Source of the DNA: Collinsella sp.
Lineage (GTDB): Bacteria > Actinomycetota > Coriobacteriia > Coriobacteriales > Coriobacteriaceae
Direction of reading: 5' to 3'
Assembly (NCBI GenBank): GCA_019419555.1
Contig: DXZR01000007.1
Location: forward strand, 17,157 to 81,156
DNA: 64,000 nt
Shown: positions 33,996-42,290 of the stretch, piece after piece
How positions within the stretch are numbered: the stretch's first letter is position 1
Layout: every line of letters starts with the position of its first letter
Position numbers and translations under genes: made by a program
Notes under the pieces: generated by a model
What the model was told of the DNA's origin: nothing
Seen by the model: the letters and a program-made list of their open reading frames with translations, nothing else
Databases searched by the model: none

Positions 33996-34829
33996 ATGGC
34001 AACCGCAACCAAGGACGTGTCCCTGAACAAGAAGGTCAGCCAGTTCTTCTGGCGCTCCTGGGCCATCCAGGCCTCTTGGAACTACGAGCGTCAGATGAAC
34101 ATGGGCTTCCTCTACGGCATGGTTCCCACGCTCGATCGCCTCTATCCGGACGAGTCCGACCCCAAGCAGCTCGCCGCTAAGAAAGAGGCTTACCACCGTC
34201 ACATGGCGTTCTACAACTGCACCCCGCAGACGAGCGCTTTCATCCTGGGCCTCGCCGCCTCCATGGAGGAGGAGTACGCCAAGGATCCCGAGAAATTCGA
34301 TCCCGATTCGATCAACGCGGTCAAGACCTCCCTCATGGGTCCGCTTTCCGGCATCGGTGACTCCTTCTTCCAGGGCACCATCCGCGTTATCGCCTTTGGC
34401 CTGGGTGTTCAGCTGGCTCAGCAGGGCTCCATCATGGGCCCGATCCTGGCCATGCTCATCTCCATCGTGCCCTCCGTGCTGATCACCTGGTTCGCAGCCA
34501 AGATCGGCTACCAGGGTGGCCACGAGTACCTGAGCAAGCTCCAGGGCGGCGATCTCATGGAGAAGCTCATGTATGTCTGCGGTATCGTGGGTCTTATGTC
34601 CGTGGGCGGCATGATCGCCACGCTGATCGGCGCCACCACCCCGCTGCAGTTCGCTGACGGCACCGTCGTGATCCAGGACATCCTGGACGGCATGATGCCC
34701 CAGATGATCTCCCTCGGCCTCACCGGCCTTATGTACTGGCTCATCAAGAAGAACGTCAACACCGGTTGGCTTCTCGTGATCGCCATCGTGGGCGGCATCG
34801 CCCTCTCCGCGGCCGGCATCCTGGCCTAG
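33996..34829 (+). CDS. PTS mannose-family EIID
   Basis: This protein of about 277 residues is the second membrane subunit (ManZ type). It starts with a cytoplasmic segment FFWRSWAIQASWNYERQMN (about residues 17-35), then GFLYGMVPTL, TPQTSAFILGLAASMEEE and SLMGPLSGIGDSFFQGTIR, all family signatures. The C-terminal helices end WLLVIAIVGGIALSAAGIL. AAGGAGG precedes ATG 33996, 13 bases after EIIC. The next SIS gene lies 199 bases downstream after a hairpin and a palindrome, probably within the same regulon. Confidence 0.95.
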   Translation: MATATKDVSLNKKVSQFFWRSWAIQASWNYERQMNMGFLYGMVPTLDRLYPDESDPKQLAAKKEAYHRHMAFYNCTPQTSAFILGLAASMEEEYAKDPEKFDPDSINAVKTSLMGPLSGIGDSFFQGTIRVIAFGLGVQLAQQGSIMGPILAMLISIVPSVLITWFAAKIGYQGGHEYLSKLQGGDLMEKLMYVCGIVGLMSVGGMIATLIGATTPLQFADGTVVIQDILDGMMPQMISLGLTGLMYWLIKKNVNTGWLLVIAIVGGIALSAAGILA

Positions 34830-34863
34830 TCGCGACCAAGCGTCTAACCGCTTTCCCCCGGGG

Positions 34864-34894
34864 GCCTGCCTGGCATCCCATACCCCAGGCAGGC
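34864..34894 (+). terminator. Hairpin after EIID
   Basis: GCCTGCCTGG pairs with CCAGGCAGGC (34864-34873 with 34885-34894), followed by TTCC rather than a T-run. A weak terminator or processing hairpin that would leave the downstream SIS gene partly cotranscribed. Confidence 0.5.
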
Positions 34895-34905
34895 TTCCAT
34901 CCCTA

Positions 34906-34938
34906 GATGTGTCAAAGGGACAGTTCCTTTGACACATC
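34906..34938. repeat. GGGACAG-core palindrome
   Basis: GATGTGTCAAAGG and CCTTTGACACATC (13-base perfect arms) flank GACAGTT, so the centre reads AAAGGGACAGTTCC. Same core as the elements at 28684, 36123, 47864 and 47920. Confidence 0.75.
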
Positions 34939-35028
34939 CTCAACGGGCCGGCGACTCGGTCCAAACCACGGTAACCCTGCGAGCGCCCGGCAATGTGGCG
35001 CCGCAACAAATCGAAAGGAATGTGTCAG

Positions 35029-36012
35029 ATGTACGAGATCGACCTTAACCTCCCTAAGCAGATCGTCGCTGACGTCCTGTCCAACCACGAGATCCACAGC
35101 GTCGCCTTCGTCGGCTGCGGTGCTTCCATGTCCGACCTTTACCCTGCCAAGTACTTCCTGGCCAACAACACGGACAAGCTGAACGTTCAGATCTTCACCG
35201 CTAACGAGTTCAACTACGACACGCCTTCCTGGGTCAACGAGCACACCTTCGTGATCACCTGCTCCCTGGGTGGCTCCACGCCCGAGACCGTCGAGGCCAA
35301 CAAGACCGCCAAGAAGCACAACTGCCCGGTCGTCTCCCTCACCAACAAGGCTGGCTCCGCTCTGACCGTCGATGCCGACCACGTCATCGTTCACGGCTTC
35401 CACGCCAACTACGCTGCCAAGTGCGAGAAGCCCGGCTACGCCATCGCTCTTGCTGTCGAGATTCTTCAGCAGACCGAGGGCTATGACCACTACGAGGACA
35501 TGATCACCGGCCTCACCAACGTCTTCGAGCTCTGCGAGAACGCCGCTCAGTCCGCCAAGGGCCTCGCCAAGCAGTTCGCCCAGGACTTCAAGGACGACAA
35601 GATGATCTACTTCATGGCCTCCGGTGCCTCCGAGAAGATGGCTTATTCTCACGCCGCCTTCCTGTTCACCGAGATGCAGTGGATCGACGCCGCCGCCTAC
35701 AACACCGGCGAGTACTTCCACGGCCCGTTCGAGGTTTCCACCGAGGGTAAGCCCTACGTCTTCTTCATGTCCGATGGTGCCACCCGTCCGATGGACGCCC
35801 GCGCCCTCACCTTCCTTAAGCGCATGGGCGCCAAGGTCGCTCTGATCGACTCCAAGGACTACGGCCTGGCTGACGCCGTGCCCGCGAGCGTCGTTACCTA
35901 CTTCAACCCGCTGCTGCACCTCGCCGTTATGCGCGAGTACGGCAACCAGATCGCCGAGGCCCGTCAGCACCCGCTGACCATGCGTCGCTACATGTGGAAG
36001 CTTTCCTACTAA
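35029..36012 (+). CDS. SIS-domain sugar isomerase/deglycase (FrlB-like) 2
   Basis: This 327-residue double-SIS protein has SVAFVGCGASMSDLYPAKYF (about residues 24-43), VITCSLGGSTPETVEANK (near 75-92) and the active-site segment GEYFHGPFEVS (near 231-241), and it ends RRYMWKLSY. ATG 35029 lies 9 bases after GAAAGGA; the ATG at 35020 abuts it. Following the EIIAB-C-D genes, it is the best candidate for cleaving the 6-phosphorylated Amadori product imported by that PTS. Codon use is very biased to GC-ending codons, implying strong expression. Confidence 0.86.
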   Translation: MYEIDLNLPKQIVADVLSNHEIHSVAFVGCGASMSDLYPAKYFLANNTDKLNVQIFTANEFNYDTPSWVNEHTFVITCSLGGSTPETVEANKTAKKHNCPVVSLTNKAGSALTVDADHVIVHGFHANYAAKCEKPGYAIALAVEILQQTEGYDHYEDMITGLTNVFELCENAAQSAKGLAKQFAQDFKDDKMIYFMASGASEKMAYSHAAFLFTEMQWIDAAAYNTGEYFHGPFEVSTEGKPYVFFMSDGATRPMDARALTFLKRMGAKVALIDSKDYGLADAVPASVVTYFNPLLHLAVMREYGNQIAEARQHPLTMRRYMWKLSY

Positions 36013-36046
36013 TCACAAGTAAGTAAACCTTACGGGTTGATTGAGA

Positions 36047-36078
36047 GGGGATGGGGTTTGCACCCCGTCCCCTTTTTT
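36047..36078 (+). terminator. Strong terminator after SIS 2
   Basis: GGGGATGGGG pairs with CCCCGTCCCC (one wobble), followed by TTTTTT. Confidence 0.9.
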
Positions 36079-36122
36079 GCTCTGGGGAGGGCGTGTTTGT
36101 CGCGTTACAAAACCCCAGATAA

Positions 36123-36158
36123 AACCTACCAAAATAAACCTGTCCCTTTTTGGCAGGT
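36123..36158. repeat. GGGACAG-core palindrome, inverse orientation
   Basis: AACCTACCA (36123-36131) and TGGCAGGT (36151-36158) flank AAATAAACCTGTCCCTTTT. It is the reverse of the element at 28684 and ends only 14 bases before the next start codon, overlapping its ribosome-site region. Confidence 0.7.
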
Positions 36159-36172
36159 GGGAGGAGATGCGT

Positions 36173-36802
36173 ATGATCAAGGCGGTGCTGTTTGACATGG
36201 ACGGCGTGCTGGTCGATACCGAGTGGTTCTACAACCGCCGCCGCGTGGCGTTTATGGAAGAGAAGGGGTTTCACTTTGACGAGATCCCCGATCTTTCGGG
36301 GTCTAACGAGCCCGCCATTTGGGAGACGCTGGTTCCCGACGATATCGAGCTGCGCGAGCGCCTGCGCGTGGAGTACAAGCAAGTCTACAGCCCGGACCAC
36401 CCCGTTCCGTATGCCGAGCTGCTCAACGAGCAGACGGAGCCGGTGATGTGTGAGCTGCACGAGCGCGGCGTGAAGTGTGCCATCGCGAGCTCGTCCTATC
36501 GCGAGTTGATTGACGAGCTGGTGGAGATCGCTGACATTGCCGATGTGCTGGATTACACCATCAGCGGCCACGAGTGCAGTGCGTTTAAGCCCGACCCCGA
36601 GATCTACCTGCGTGCTATGGAGGCGCTGGGGGTTGAGCCTTCCGAGTGCCTGGTTATCGAGGACTCGCCTTTGGGCATCGAGGCCGGCAAGCGCTCCGGC
36701 GCCCGCGTCCTGGCACTGCGTCCGCATGAGGGCGTCAACCTCGATCAATCGCGAGCCGATGCCGTTGTCGATAATCTGACCGACATTCTGGCCGCTTTGT
36801 AG
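36173..36802 (+). CDS. HAD-family phosphatase (beta-phosphoglucomutase-like)
   Basis: This haloacid dehalogenase-type phosphatase or phosphomutase has about 209 residues. Motif I is VLFDMDGVLVDTEW (residues 5-18), motif II the serines in CAIASSSYR (near 103-111), motif III the lysine in AFKPDPEIYLRAM (near 140-152) and motif IV IEDSPLGIEAGKRSG. The helical cap between motifs I and II is that of PgmB-like proteins. ATG 36173 has AGGAG six bases upstream. It may remove or move phosphate on sugars coming from the neighbouring PTS, though HAD substrates are not predictable from sequence. Confidence 0.82.
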   Translation: MIKAVLFDMDGVLVDTEWFYNRRRVAFMEEKGFHFDEIPDLSGSNEPAIWETLVPDDIELRERLRVEYKQVYSPDHPVPYAELLNEQTEPVMCELHERGVKCAIASSSYRELIDELVEIADIADVLDYTISGHECSAFKPDPEIYLRAMEALGVEPSECLVIEDSPLGIEAGKRSGARVLALRPHEGVNLDQSRADAVVDNLTDILAAL

Positions 36803-36805
36803 CGT

Positions 36806-36853
36806 CAATCCGCCGCGAGAAGTGCCGATTCGCGCATTTATCGCGGCGGATTG
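36806..36853 (+). terminator. Hairpin after the HAD gene
   Basis: CAATCCGCCGCGA pairs exactly with TCGCGGCGGATTG (36806-36818 with 36841-36853) around a 22-base loop. No long T-run; probably a terminator or another intergenic palindrome. Confidence 0.55.
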
Positions 36854-36897
36854 GCCCATTTTGGCTTCAATTTGGATCAGTTTGGCTTCGACTCAGA

Positions 36898-37021
36898 CTA
36901 AGTGAGTAGACTTTTTGGCGCATGCCGAGCACAAAGCGTTTCTGCCTTAGTAAAACCGCAGGTCACAGAGGTGGCTGTTATTGGCTGTGCTCGGCAGGTT
37001 GCGAAAAGTCTACTCACTTAG
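36898..37021. repeat. 124-bp imperfect palindrome
   Basis: CTAAGTGAGTAGAC...CCGAGCAC (36898-36932) is mirrored by GTGCTCGG...GTCTACTCACTTAG (36987-37021), with a few mismatches around GGCGCAT/AGGTTGCG. The 54-base centre has no coding character. No second copy in the window. Confidence 0.7.
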
Positions 37022-37103
37022 AATTTGGGCCTTTGGTTGTGGGGTTACCGGTCCCGTTTTGGTTGTCGAGAGAGAGTGAATTGAAGCGCCCAATGTCGCT
37101 CCA

Positions 37104-37112
37104 TGCTACAAT
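37104..37112 (+). promoter_or_regulatory. Extended -10 promoter of the YitT-family gene
   Basis: TGCTACAAT fits the TGnTAnAAT extended -10 pattern; the GTG start is 46 bases downstream. A TTGAAG at 37081 is 20 bases away, too far for a standard -35. Confidence 0.5.
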
Positions 37113-37157
37113 CGCCGACATGCCCCACAACTACATCTGCCTTCGAAAGGAGCCTAC

Positions 37158-38165
37158 GTGGCGAACGCCATCGATCAGCTCACGGACCGCGTGCTCGTGC
37201 TCGGCCGCCTCACCATCGTCCGCCGCGCCATTACCGCCGTGGCGGTCACCATATCCGCCGTGCTGCAGACGTTTCTAATTCAGGCGTTCATTCGGCCCGC
37301 CAACCTGCTCCCGAGCGGCCTTACCGGCGTCGCGGTCCTGCTCGATCGCGTTACCTCGCTGGGCGGCGTTCACATCGACATCTCGCTCGGTATGCTTGCG
37401 CTCAACATCCCCGTGGCGCTCCTATGCTGGAACGGCATCAGCAAGCGCTTCGTCATCTTTTCGATGATGCAAGTCGTGCTCTCATCGCTGTTCCTCAACA
37501 TCTTTCACTTTGCTCCGTTTTTGGGCGACAAGATCATGCTCATCATTTTTGGCGGCGTGGTCTCGGGTCTGGGCGCTGCCATTGCGCTTAAGTCCGGCGC
37601 ATCCACCGGCGGCACCGACTTCATCGCGCTGTGGGTCTCCAACCACACGGGCAAGACCATCTGGGGCGTCATCTTTGGTTTCAACTGCTTTATCCTGGCG
37701 ATCTTTGGCTTTATGTTTGGCTGGGACAATGCGGCGTATTCCATCGTGTTCCAGTTTATTTCGACCAAGACCATCGACAGTTTCTATCGTCGCTACGACC
37801 GCGTGACGCTGCAGATCACGACGCGCAAGGCGGACGAGGTCATGACCGCCTATGTCGACCATTTTCAGCACGGCATTAGCTGCGCCGAGGTCATCGGCGG
37901 ATACAGCCGCGAAAAGATGTACCTGCTGCACGCCGTTGTCTCGACCTACGAGAGCCAGGACATCATCAAGTTGGTGTGCGACATTGATCCCGGCGCAGTG
38001 ATCAATGTGTTCCACACGCTTAACTTTGTGGGCGGCTGGTGGGGCGGTCATGTCGACGAGCCCATGCCTACGGCCGTATCCGATCCCGACAAGCCCGCGC
38101 GCATGGCCAGCAGGCAGGCCCGTCTGCACGATCAGGAAAGCTTGCAGCAGGACGACGGCAAGTAA
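37158..38165 (+). CDS. YitT-family membrane protein
   Basis: This protein has 335 residues. About six hydrophobic helices (residues 22-190) include GLTGVAVLLDRVTSLGG and the conserved GGVVSGLGAAIALKSGASTGGTDFIA. A C-terminal DUF2179 domain follows, with DRVTLQITTRKADEVMTAY and VIGGYSREKMYLLHAVVSTYE. The tail is hydrophilic and Gln/Asp-rich. The function of YitT proteins is not established; small-molecule transport or membrane sensing is suspected. The GTG start follows GAAAGGAG. Confidence 0.88.
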   Translation: MANAIDQLTDRVLVLGRLTIVRRAITAVAVTISAVLQTFLIQAFIRPANLLPSGLTGVAVLLDRVTSLGGVHIDISLGMLALNIPVALLCWNGISKRFVIFSMMQVVLSSLFLNIFHFAPFLGDKIMLIIFGGVVSGLGAAIALKSGASTGGTDFIALWVSNHTGKTIWGVIFGFNCFILAIFGFMFGWDNAAYSIVFQFISTKTIDSFYRRYDRVTLQITTRKADEVMTAYVDHFQHGISCAEVIGGYSREKMYLLHAVVSTYESQDIIKLVCDIDPGAVINVFHTLNFVGGWWGGHVDEPMPTAVSDPDKPARMASRQARLHDQESLQQDDGK

Positions 38166-38220
38166 AGATTTGCTGTATGCGGTGTATCGTTTTATCAAAC
38201 TAAGGTAACATATAAAAAGA

Positions 38221-38237
38221 CGTTATATACGTATTAG
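38221..38237 (+). promoter_or_regulatory. CGTTAT-type operator before GntR 2
   Basis: CGTTATATACGTATTAG, preceded by AAAAGA. AAGACGTTATA is shared with the region before EIIAB (32190-32199), so this GntR protein probably binds both sites and regulates itself. Confidence 0.5.
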
Positions 38238-38269
38238 TTATTTCGATATTTTGATAAGAGTGATCAGAT

Positions 38270-38989
38270 ATGCCAGCGCCCAAAAATGCACCGCTTTACC
38301 AGCAGATTTACGACGAGATCAAGGACGCGATTGAGAAAGGTGTTTATGCACCAAAGGAGCGCATTCCGTCTGAGCTTGAGCTTGCCGAACAGTACGAGGT
38401 GAGCCGCATTACGGTGCGCCGCGCCGTCGAGGAACTGTGTTCCGACGGCTATCTGGTTAAGCAGCAGGGCCGCGGCACCTTTGTCTCCACGCCGCACATC
38501 AATCGCCAGTTCCATGCTTCGACGCTGCAGACGTTTACTGCGTTGTGTGCCGACAATGGTATGAAGGCCGGCGCGCACGTGGTCGATCGCCAGATTGTGC
38601 CGGCGCGCCAAAACGAGATGGAATTCTTTGGTCTGCAGAAGGATGCGCTGCTGCTGCATATTAAGCGCGTGCGCACGGCCGACGGCGAGCCCATCTTTGA
38701 GGAAAACATCTTTGTGCCGTTTGATGCATACCGCGAGCTGTTGACGGCCGATCTTGAGGACAAGTCGATTTTTGCCGAGGTCGAGCGTGTTGGCGGAACA
38801 CCGATCGTCTCGGTTGGCTACCGTACGGTCGAGGCCGTTCGTGCCAACGCCGAGCAGGCCACCGAGCTGGGCATTGCCCCGCACGATCCGCTGCTCAACC
38901 TGCGTGCCGGCTTTATCGGCCCCAATGGCGAGCCGGTCCTGATGGGTAAGCAGTACTACGTGGGCAGCCGCTACGTTATGGTCATGTAA
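38270..38989 (+). CDS. GntR/UTRA transcriptional regulator 2
   Basis: This 239-residue HutC-type regulator begins APLYQQIYDEIKDAIEKGVY, with the winged helix RIPSELELAEQYEVSRITVRR (about residues 29-49) and QQGRGTFV, then the UTRA ligand domain (about 80-235). It resembles GntR 3 at 41391 most closely among those here. The operator motif before it matches that of the first PTS cluster, so it is the best candidate for control of that operon. The ribosome site is weak, suggesting low expression. Confidence 0.9.
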   Translation: MPAPKNAPLYQQIYDEIKDAIEKGVYAPKERIPSELELAEQYEVSRITVRRAVEELCSDGYLVKQQGRGTFVSTPHINRQFHASTLQTFTALCADNGMKAGAHVVDRQIVPARQNEMEFFGLQKDALLLHIKRVRTADGEPIFEENIFVPFDAYRELLTADLEDKSIFAEVERVGGTPIVSVGYRTVEAVRANAEQATELGIAPHDPLLNLRAGFIGPNGEPVLMGKQYYVGSRYVMVM

Positions 38990-39222
38990 GTTACGCGGTT
39001 TTGCCAAACCGCGCAACGGCTCGACGCTGCGCCCTTGGTTCCGCCGTTCTAACGAACGGAGGACCGGTCGACGCTGCGCCTTTGGTTACGCGGTTTTACC
39101 AAACCGCGTAACGGCTCGACGCTGCAAGCCCGCCAGAGCGGCAATCTGCCTTTCAACTTCGGCGGCATGATCAGAAGATCAATGCCGCCTTGTTTCAAGG
39201 CACCTTGCTCGCTCTGACGGGC
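38990..39222 (+). repeat. Tandem hairpins and structured intergenic element, copy B
   Basis: Three hairpin units start at the GntR stop codon: 38990 (GTTACGCGGTTTTGCC...), about 39039 (CCGCCGTTC-TAAC-GAACGG) and 39085-39112, each followed by CGACGCTGC. The last leads, at the same 43-base offset as in copy A, into a 95-base element at 39128-39222. Compared with copy A, the stems change to AGAGCG/CGCTCT, GCAA/TTGC, GGCGGCAT/ATGCCGCC and GATC/GATC, while TCTGCC, TTTCAA, AGAA and GGCACC are constant. Confidence 0.75.
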
Positions 39223-39258
39223 TTTCGCTGTCTGCGCCAAAACATCGGCGTTGCCGTG

Positions 39259-39316
39259 GTAGTCATTGGGGACGTTCTTAAACGACTAGTCATTCAAGAA
39301 CGTCCCCAATGACTAC
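39259..39316. repeat. GGGGACGTTC-core palindrome with GTAG foot
   Basis: GTAGTCATTGGGGACGTTCT is part of a 21-base arm (39259-39279) exactly mirrored at 39296-39316. The GTAG foot is a feature of REP elements mobilised by RAYT transposases; no such transposase is in the window. Confidence 0.75.
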
Positions 39317-39368
39317 CCGCAGAATGAGCGTGGCTGACAGCCGTACGGCAGCGGTCCGCGTGGCGGCG

Positions 39369-39374
39369 TATAAT
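39369..39374 (+). promoter_or_regulatory. -10 hexamer of recQ
   Basis: A perfect TATAAT 32 bases before the recQ start, without an obvious -35. Confidence 0.45.
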
Positions 39375-39405
39375 CGGCGGCAGATGATTCTGACGTTAGG
39401 AAACC

Positions 39406-41388
39406 ATGACCGATAGTATGCAGCAGATGGCGCTCGACACGCTCGGCGCCTATTTTGGCTACACCTCGTTTCGCCCGGGACAGGACCGCATGGTCGATGC
39501 GATTCTTGCCGGTCGCGATGCGCTGGGTGTTATGCCCACGGGCGCCGGCAAGTCCATTTGCTACCAGGTACCCGCGCTCATGCTGCCCGGCATTACCTTT
39601 GTGGTGAGTCCGCTGCTGTCGCTTATGGAGGACCAGACCCGCGCGCTGCTCGCGGCGGGTGCGCGCCCCAGTTATCTCAACTCCAGCCTTACTCCGGCCC
39701 AGCAAAACACCGTGCTCAAGCGGGCGCGCGAGGGCCGCTACCAACTTATGTACGTGGCGCCCGAGCGCCTGCTCGAGCCGCGCTTTTTAGGCTTTGCGCA
39801 GGAGGCCGCGGCGGACGGCGGCATTGGCGTGCCGCTCGTGGCCATTGACGAGGCCCACTGCGTGAGCCAATGGGGCCAGGATTTCCGCCCCGCCTACCTG
39901 CAGATTCGTGAGTTCATCGATTCCCTGCCGCAGCGCCCCATCGTGGCGGCCTTTACCGCTACGGCGACTGAGCGTGTGCGCGCGGACATTCAGCAGATGC
40001 TCGGCCTGCAAAACCCCGCGACGGTGGTGACGGGCTTCGATCGCAAGAACCTCTACTTTGGCTGCGAGGAGATGGGCGACAAGGCCAAGGCCGCGTGGGT
40101 GCGCGACTATGTGATCGCGCATTCGAGCGAGAGCGGCATCGTGTATTGCTCGACCCGCAAGACAGTCGATGCGCTGGCAGGCGAGCTTGCCGAGGCGCTG
40201 GGCCCCAGCGGCATTCGCGTTGGCCGCTATCATGCCGGCATGGGCAACGACGCCCGTCGTCAAAGCCAGCGCGCCTTTATCGATGACGATATCCAGGTGA
40301 TGGTTGCCACTAACGCCTTTGGCATGGGCATCGACAAGCCCAACGTGCGCTATGTCATCCACAACAACGTGCCCGAGAGCATCGAGGCCTACTACCAGGA
40401 GGCGGGCCGCGCTGGCCGCGATGGCGATCCGGCCAGCTGTCACTTGCTGTGGAACGGCAACGATTTTCGCATGCGCCGTTTTTTGATCGATCGCGGCGAT
40501 GCTGCCGACGAGGCGCTCGACGACGAGCAGCGCGCATGGGCGCTCCAGAACCGCTACCGCCTGCTCAGCCAGATGGAGGGCTACTGTAATACCACTGGCT
40601 GCCTGCGCGAATACATGCTGCGCTACTTTGGCGACGAGGCCGCGGCCGAGCATGCCGCCGCGGCTGGTGCGGGCAGCACCGCCACGGACGACGCCGAGGG
40701 CTGCGGCAACTGCAGCAATTGCCTCACGCAGTTCGAGGTCGAGGACGTCACCGATATGGCACGCGCTGCCGTGCGCTATGTGGCCACGCGTCCCATGCGT
40801 TTTGGCAAGTCGCTGATCGCCGACGTGCTCCACGGCGGCAACACCGAGCGCATTCGCCAGATGAACCTGGACCAGGACCGCGGCTACGGTGAGCTGTCGA
40901 GCGAATCGGTCGGACGCATTAAGGACATCATCGGGCAGCTGTGCGGGCGGGGCTACCTGGCCACCTCGCAGGGCCAGTATCCGGTCGTGGGCCTGGGGCC
41001 GCGCGCCGGTGAGGTCGAGGACGAGGCGTTTGCCTTTACCGTTAAGCGTCGCGCGTCCAAGCGCAAGGCCTCGGCCCGTGCTCGCCGTGCGGTGGATCTG
41101 CTGCGCGAGGAGGCCGAGCTGGATCAGCGCCCGCGCGTGGGCGACGATGCTGAGCTGTTCGAGCGCCTACGCGCCCTGCGCAAGGAGATCTCGACCGAGC
41201 TGGAGATGGCGCCGTACATGGTCTTCTCCGACAAGGCCCTGCGCGGCCTGTGCCGCCTACGTCCACAGACGCGCGATGAGCTGATCCAGGTCAACGGCAT
41301 TGGCGAGAAAAAGGCCGACGCCTTTGGCGAGCAGTTTATGGCGGCGATTGAAGAGTTTGAGTCCGAGCATGCGCGGGATGGAGCGTAA
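39406..41388 (+). CDS. recQ: ATP-dependent DNA helicase RecQ
   Basis: This 660-residue helicase unwinds DNA 3' to 5'. It has GYTSFRPGQDRMVDAILAG (motif 0, about residues 18-36), MPTGAGKSICYQVP (Walker A), AIDEAHCVSQWGQDFRP (DEAH box with aromatic loop), FTATATERVR (motif III), and GMGIDKPNVRYVIHNNVPES and YYQEAGRAGRDG (motifs V-VI). The RQC zinc site includes CGNCSNCL; a winged helix and an HRDC domain (ELFERLRALRKEISTE) follow. AGGAAACC precedes the start. Full length. It is followed after two bases by a GntR gene, an odd partner. Confidence 0.96.
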   Translation: MTDSMQQMALDTLGAYFGYTSFRPGQDRMVDAILAGRDALGVMPTGAGKSICYQVPALMLPGITFVVSPLLSLMEDQTRALLAAGARPSYLNSSLTPAQQNTVLKRAREGRYQLMYVAPERLLEPRFLGFAQEAAADGGIGVPLVAIDEAHCVSQWGQDFRPAYLQIREFIDSLPQRPIVAAFTATATERVRADIQQMLGLQNPATVVTGFDRKNLYFGCEEMGDKAKAAWVRDYVIAHSSESGIVYCSTRKTVDALAGELAEALGPSGIRVGRYHAGMGNDARRQSQRAFIDDDIQVMVATNAFGMGIDKPNVRYVIHNNVPESIEAYYQEAGRAGRDGDPASCHLLWNGNDFRMRRFLIDRGDAADEALDDEQRAWALQNRYRLLSQMEGYCNTTGCLREYMLRYFGDEAAAEHAAAAGAGSTATDDAEGCGNCSNCLTQFEVEDVTDMARAAVRYVATRPMRFGKSLIADVLHGGNTERIRQMNLDQDRGYGELSSESVGRIKDIIGQLCGRGYLATSQGQYPVVGLGPRAGEVEDEAFAFTVKRRASKRKASARARRAVDLLREEAELDQRPRVGDDAELFERLRALRKEISTELEMAPYMVFSDKALRGLCRLRPQTRDELIQVNGIGEKKADAFGEQFMAAIEEFESEHARDGA

Positions 41389-41390
41389 AG

Positions 41391-42146
41391 GTGGCAACTG
41401 ACGATAAAACCGAGCGCGCTGGCGTGTCCGCCGTGCCGCTGTACCAGCAGGTCATGGACGACCTAAAAGGCGAGATCGCGCGTGGCATGTACGCATCCGG
41501 CTCGCGCATTCCTTCCGAGATGGAGCTTGCGAAGTCCTACGGCGTGGGGCGCATTACCGTGCGCCGCGCCATTGAGGAGCTGTCGCGCGCGGGATATCTC
41601 AACCGCCAGCAGGGGAGGGGCACCTTTGTGTGCGCCCCCAAGCTTAAGCGCAAGATTGTCCAGAAGGGTGACGTTCAGAGCTTTTCCGAGGGTTGCGCCG
41701 CCAACGACATGGTGGCCGGAGCGCGCCTGGTGTCGCGCACGGTGGTTGCGGCGACGCGCGAGGACGCGGCGTTTTTTGGCGTGGAACCCGGCTGCGAGCT
41801 CATTGTGGTCGAGCGCGTGCGCACGGCAGACGGCGTGCCCGTCATGCTCGAGAACAACGCCTTTGTGCTGGCCGACCATCCCTACCTGCAAACGATGCGC
41901 GACGAGGACCTCACGGACAATTCCATCTTTACGCTCGTTGCCGAGCATTCGGGCCGCGCGCCGATCAAGTCCGACCCCTGCACCGTGGAGATTGCGCTTG
42001 CCGACGCTCAGGCGGCCCCGCTGCTGGAGGTGCCGGTCGGCGAGCCGCTCTTCTATATGGAGGCGTACTTTACCGATGCGGACGAGCGGCCCTTGCTGCT
42101 CGGGCGCCAAAAGATCGTGGGCTCGCGCTACGTGTTCGACATCTAA
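41391..42146 (+). CDS. GntR/UTRA transcriptional regulator 3
   Basis: This 251-residue HutC-type regulator begins at GTG 41391, with GGAG eight bases upstream inside the end of recQ; only two bases separate the genes. The winged helix spans RIPSELELA-like sequence (RIPSEMELAKSYGVGRITVRR, about residues 39-59, and QQGRGTFVCAP). The UTRA domain covers the rest and ends GRQKIVGSRYVFDI. It lies directly before a SIS gene whose leader carries two GAACAACAT(G/A)GAAC boxes, its likely operators. Cotranscription with recQ is probably incidental. Confidence 0.88.
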   Translation: MATDDKTERAGVSAVPLYQQVMDDLKGEIARGMYASGSRIPSEMELAKSYGVGRITVRRAIEELSRAGYLNRQQGRGTFVCAPKLKRKIVQKGDVQSFSEGCAANDMVAGARLVSRTVVAATREDAAFFGVEPGCELIVVERVRTADGVPVMLENNAFVLADHPYLQTMRDEDLTDNSIFTLVAEHSGRAPIKSDPCTVEIALADAQAAPLLEVPVGEPLFYMEAYFTDADERPLLLGRQKIVGSRYVFDI

Positions 42147-42154
42147 CGTCCACA

Positions 42155-42234
42155 TATAGAACAACATGGAACAAATTTGCCGTGATGACTTCACGGGCGT
42201 TGTTACACGTGCTATAAATGGAACAACATAGAAC
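42155..42234 (+). promoter_or_regulatory. Operator pair upstream of SIS 3
   Basis: TATAGAACAACATGGAACA (42155-42173) and ATGGAACAACATAGAAC (42218-42234) share GAACAACATRGAAC, an imperfect inverted repeat spaced about one DNA-loop turn set apart (61 bases between GAAC starts). Likely target of the adjacent GntR protein. TATAAAT between them may be part of a -10. Confidence 0.6.
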
Positions 42235-42290
42235 GACCGCAGGTACAGGCTGTCGTCGTTCAAAGCTGCCATACAAGGAGGAGCATCAGG

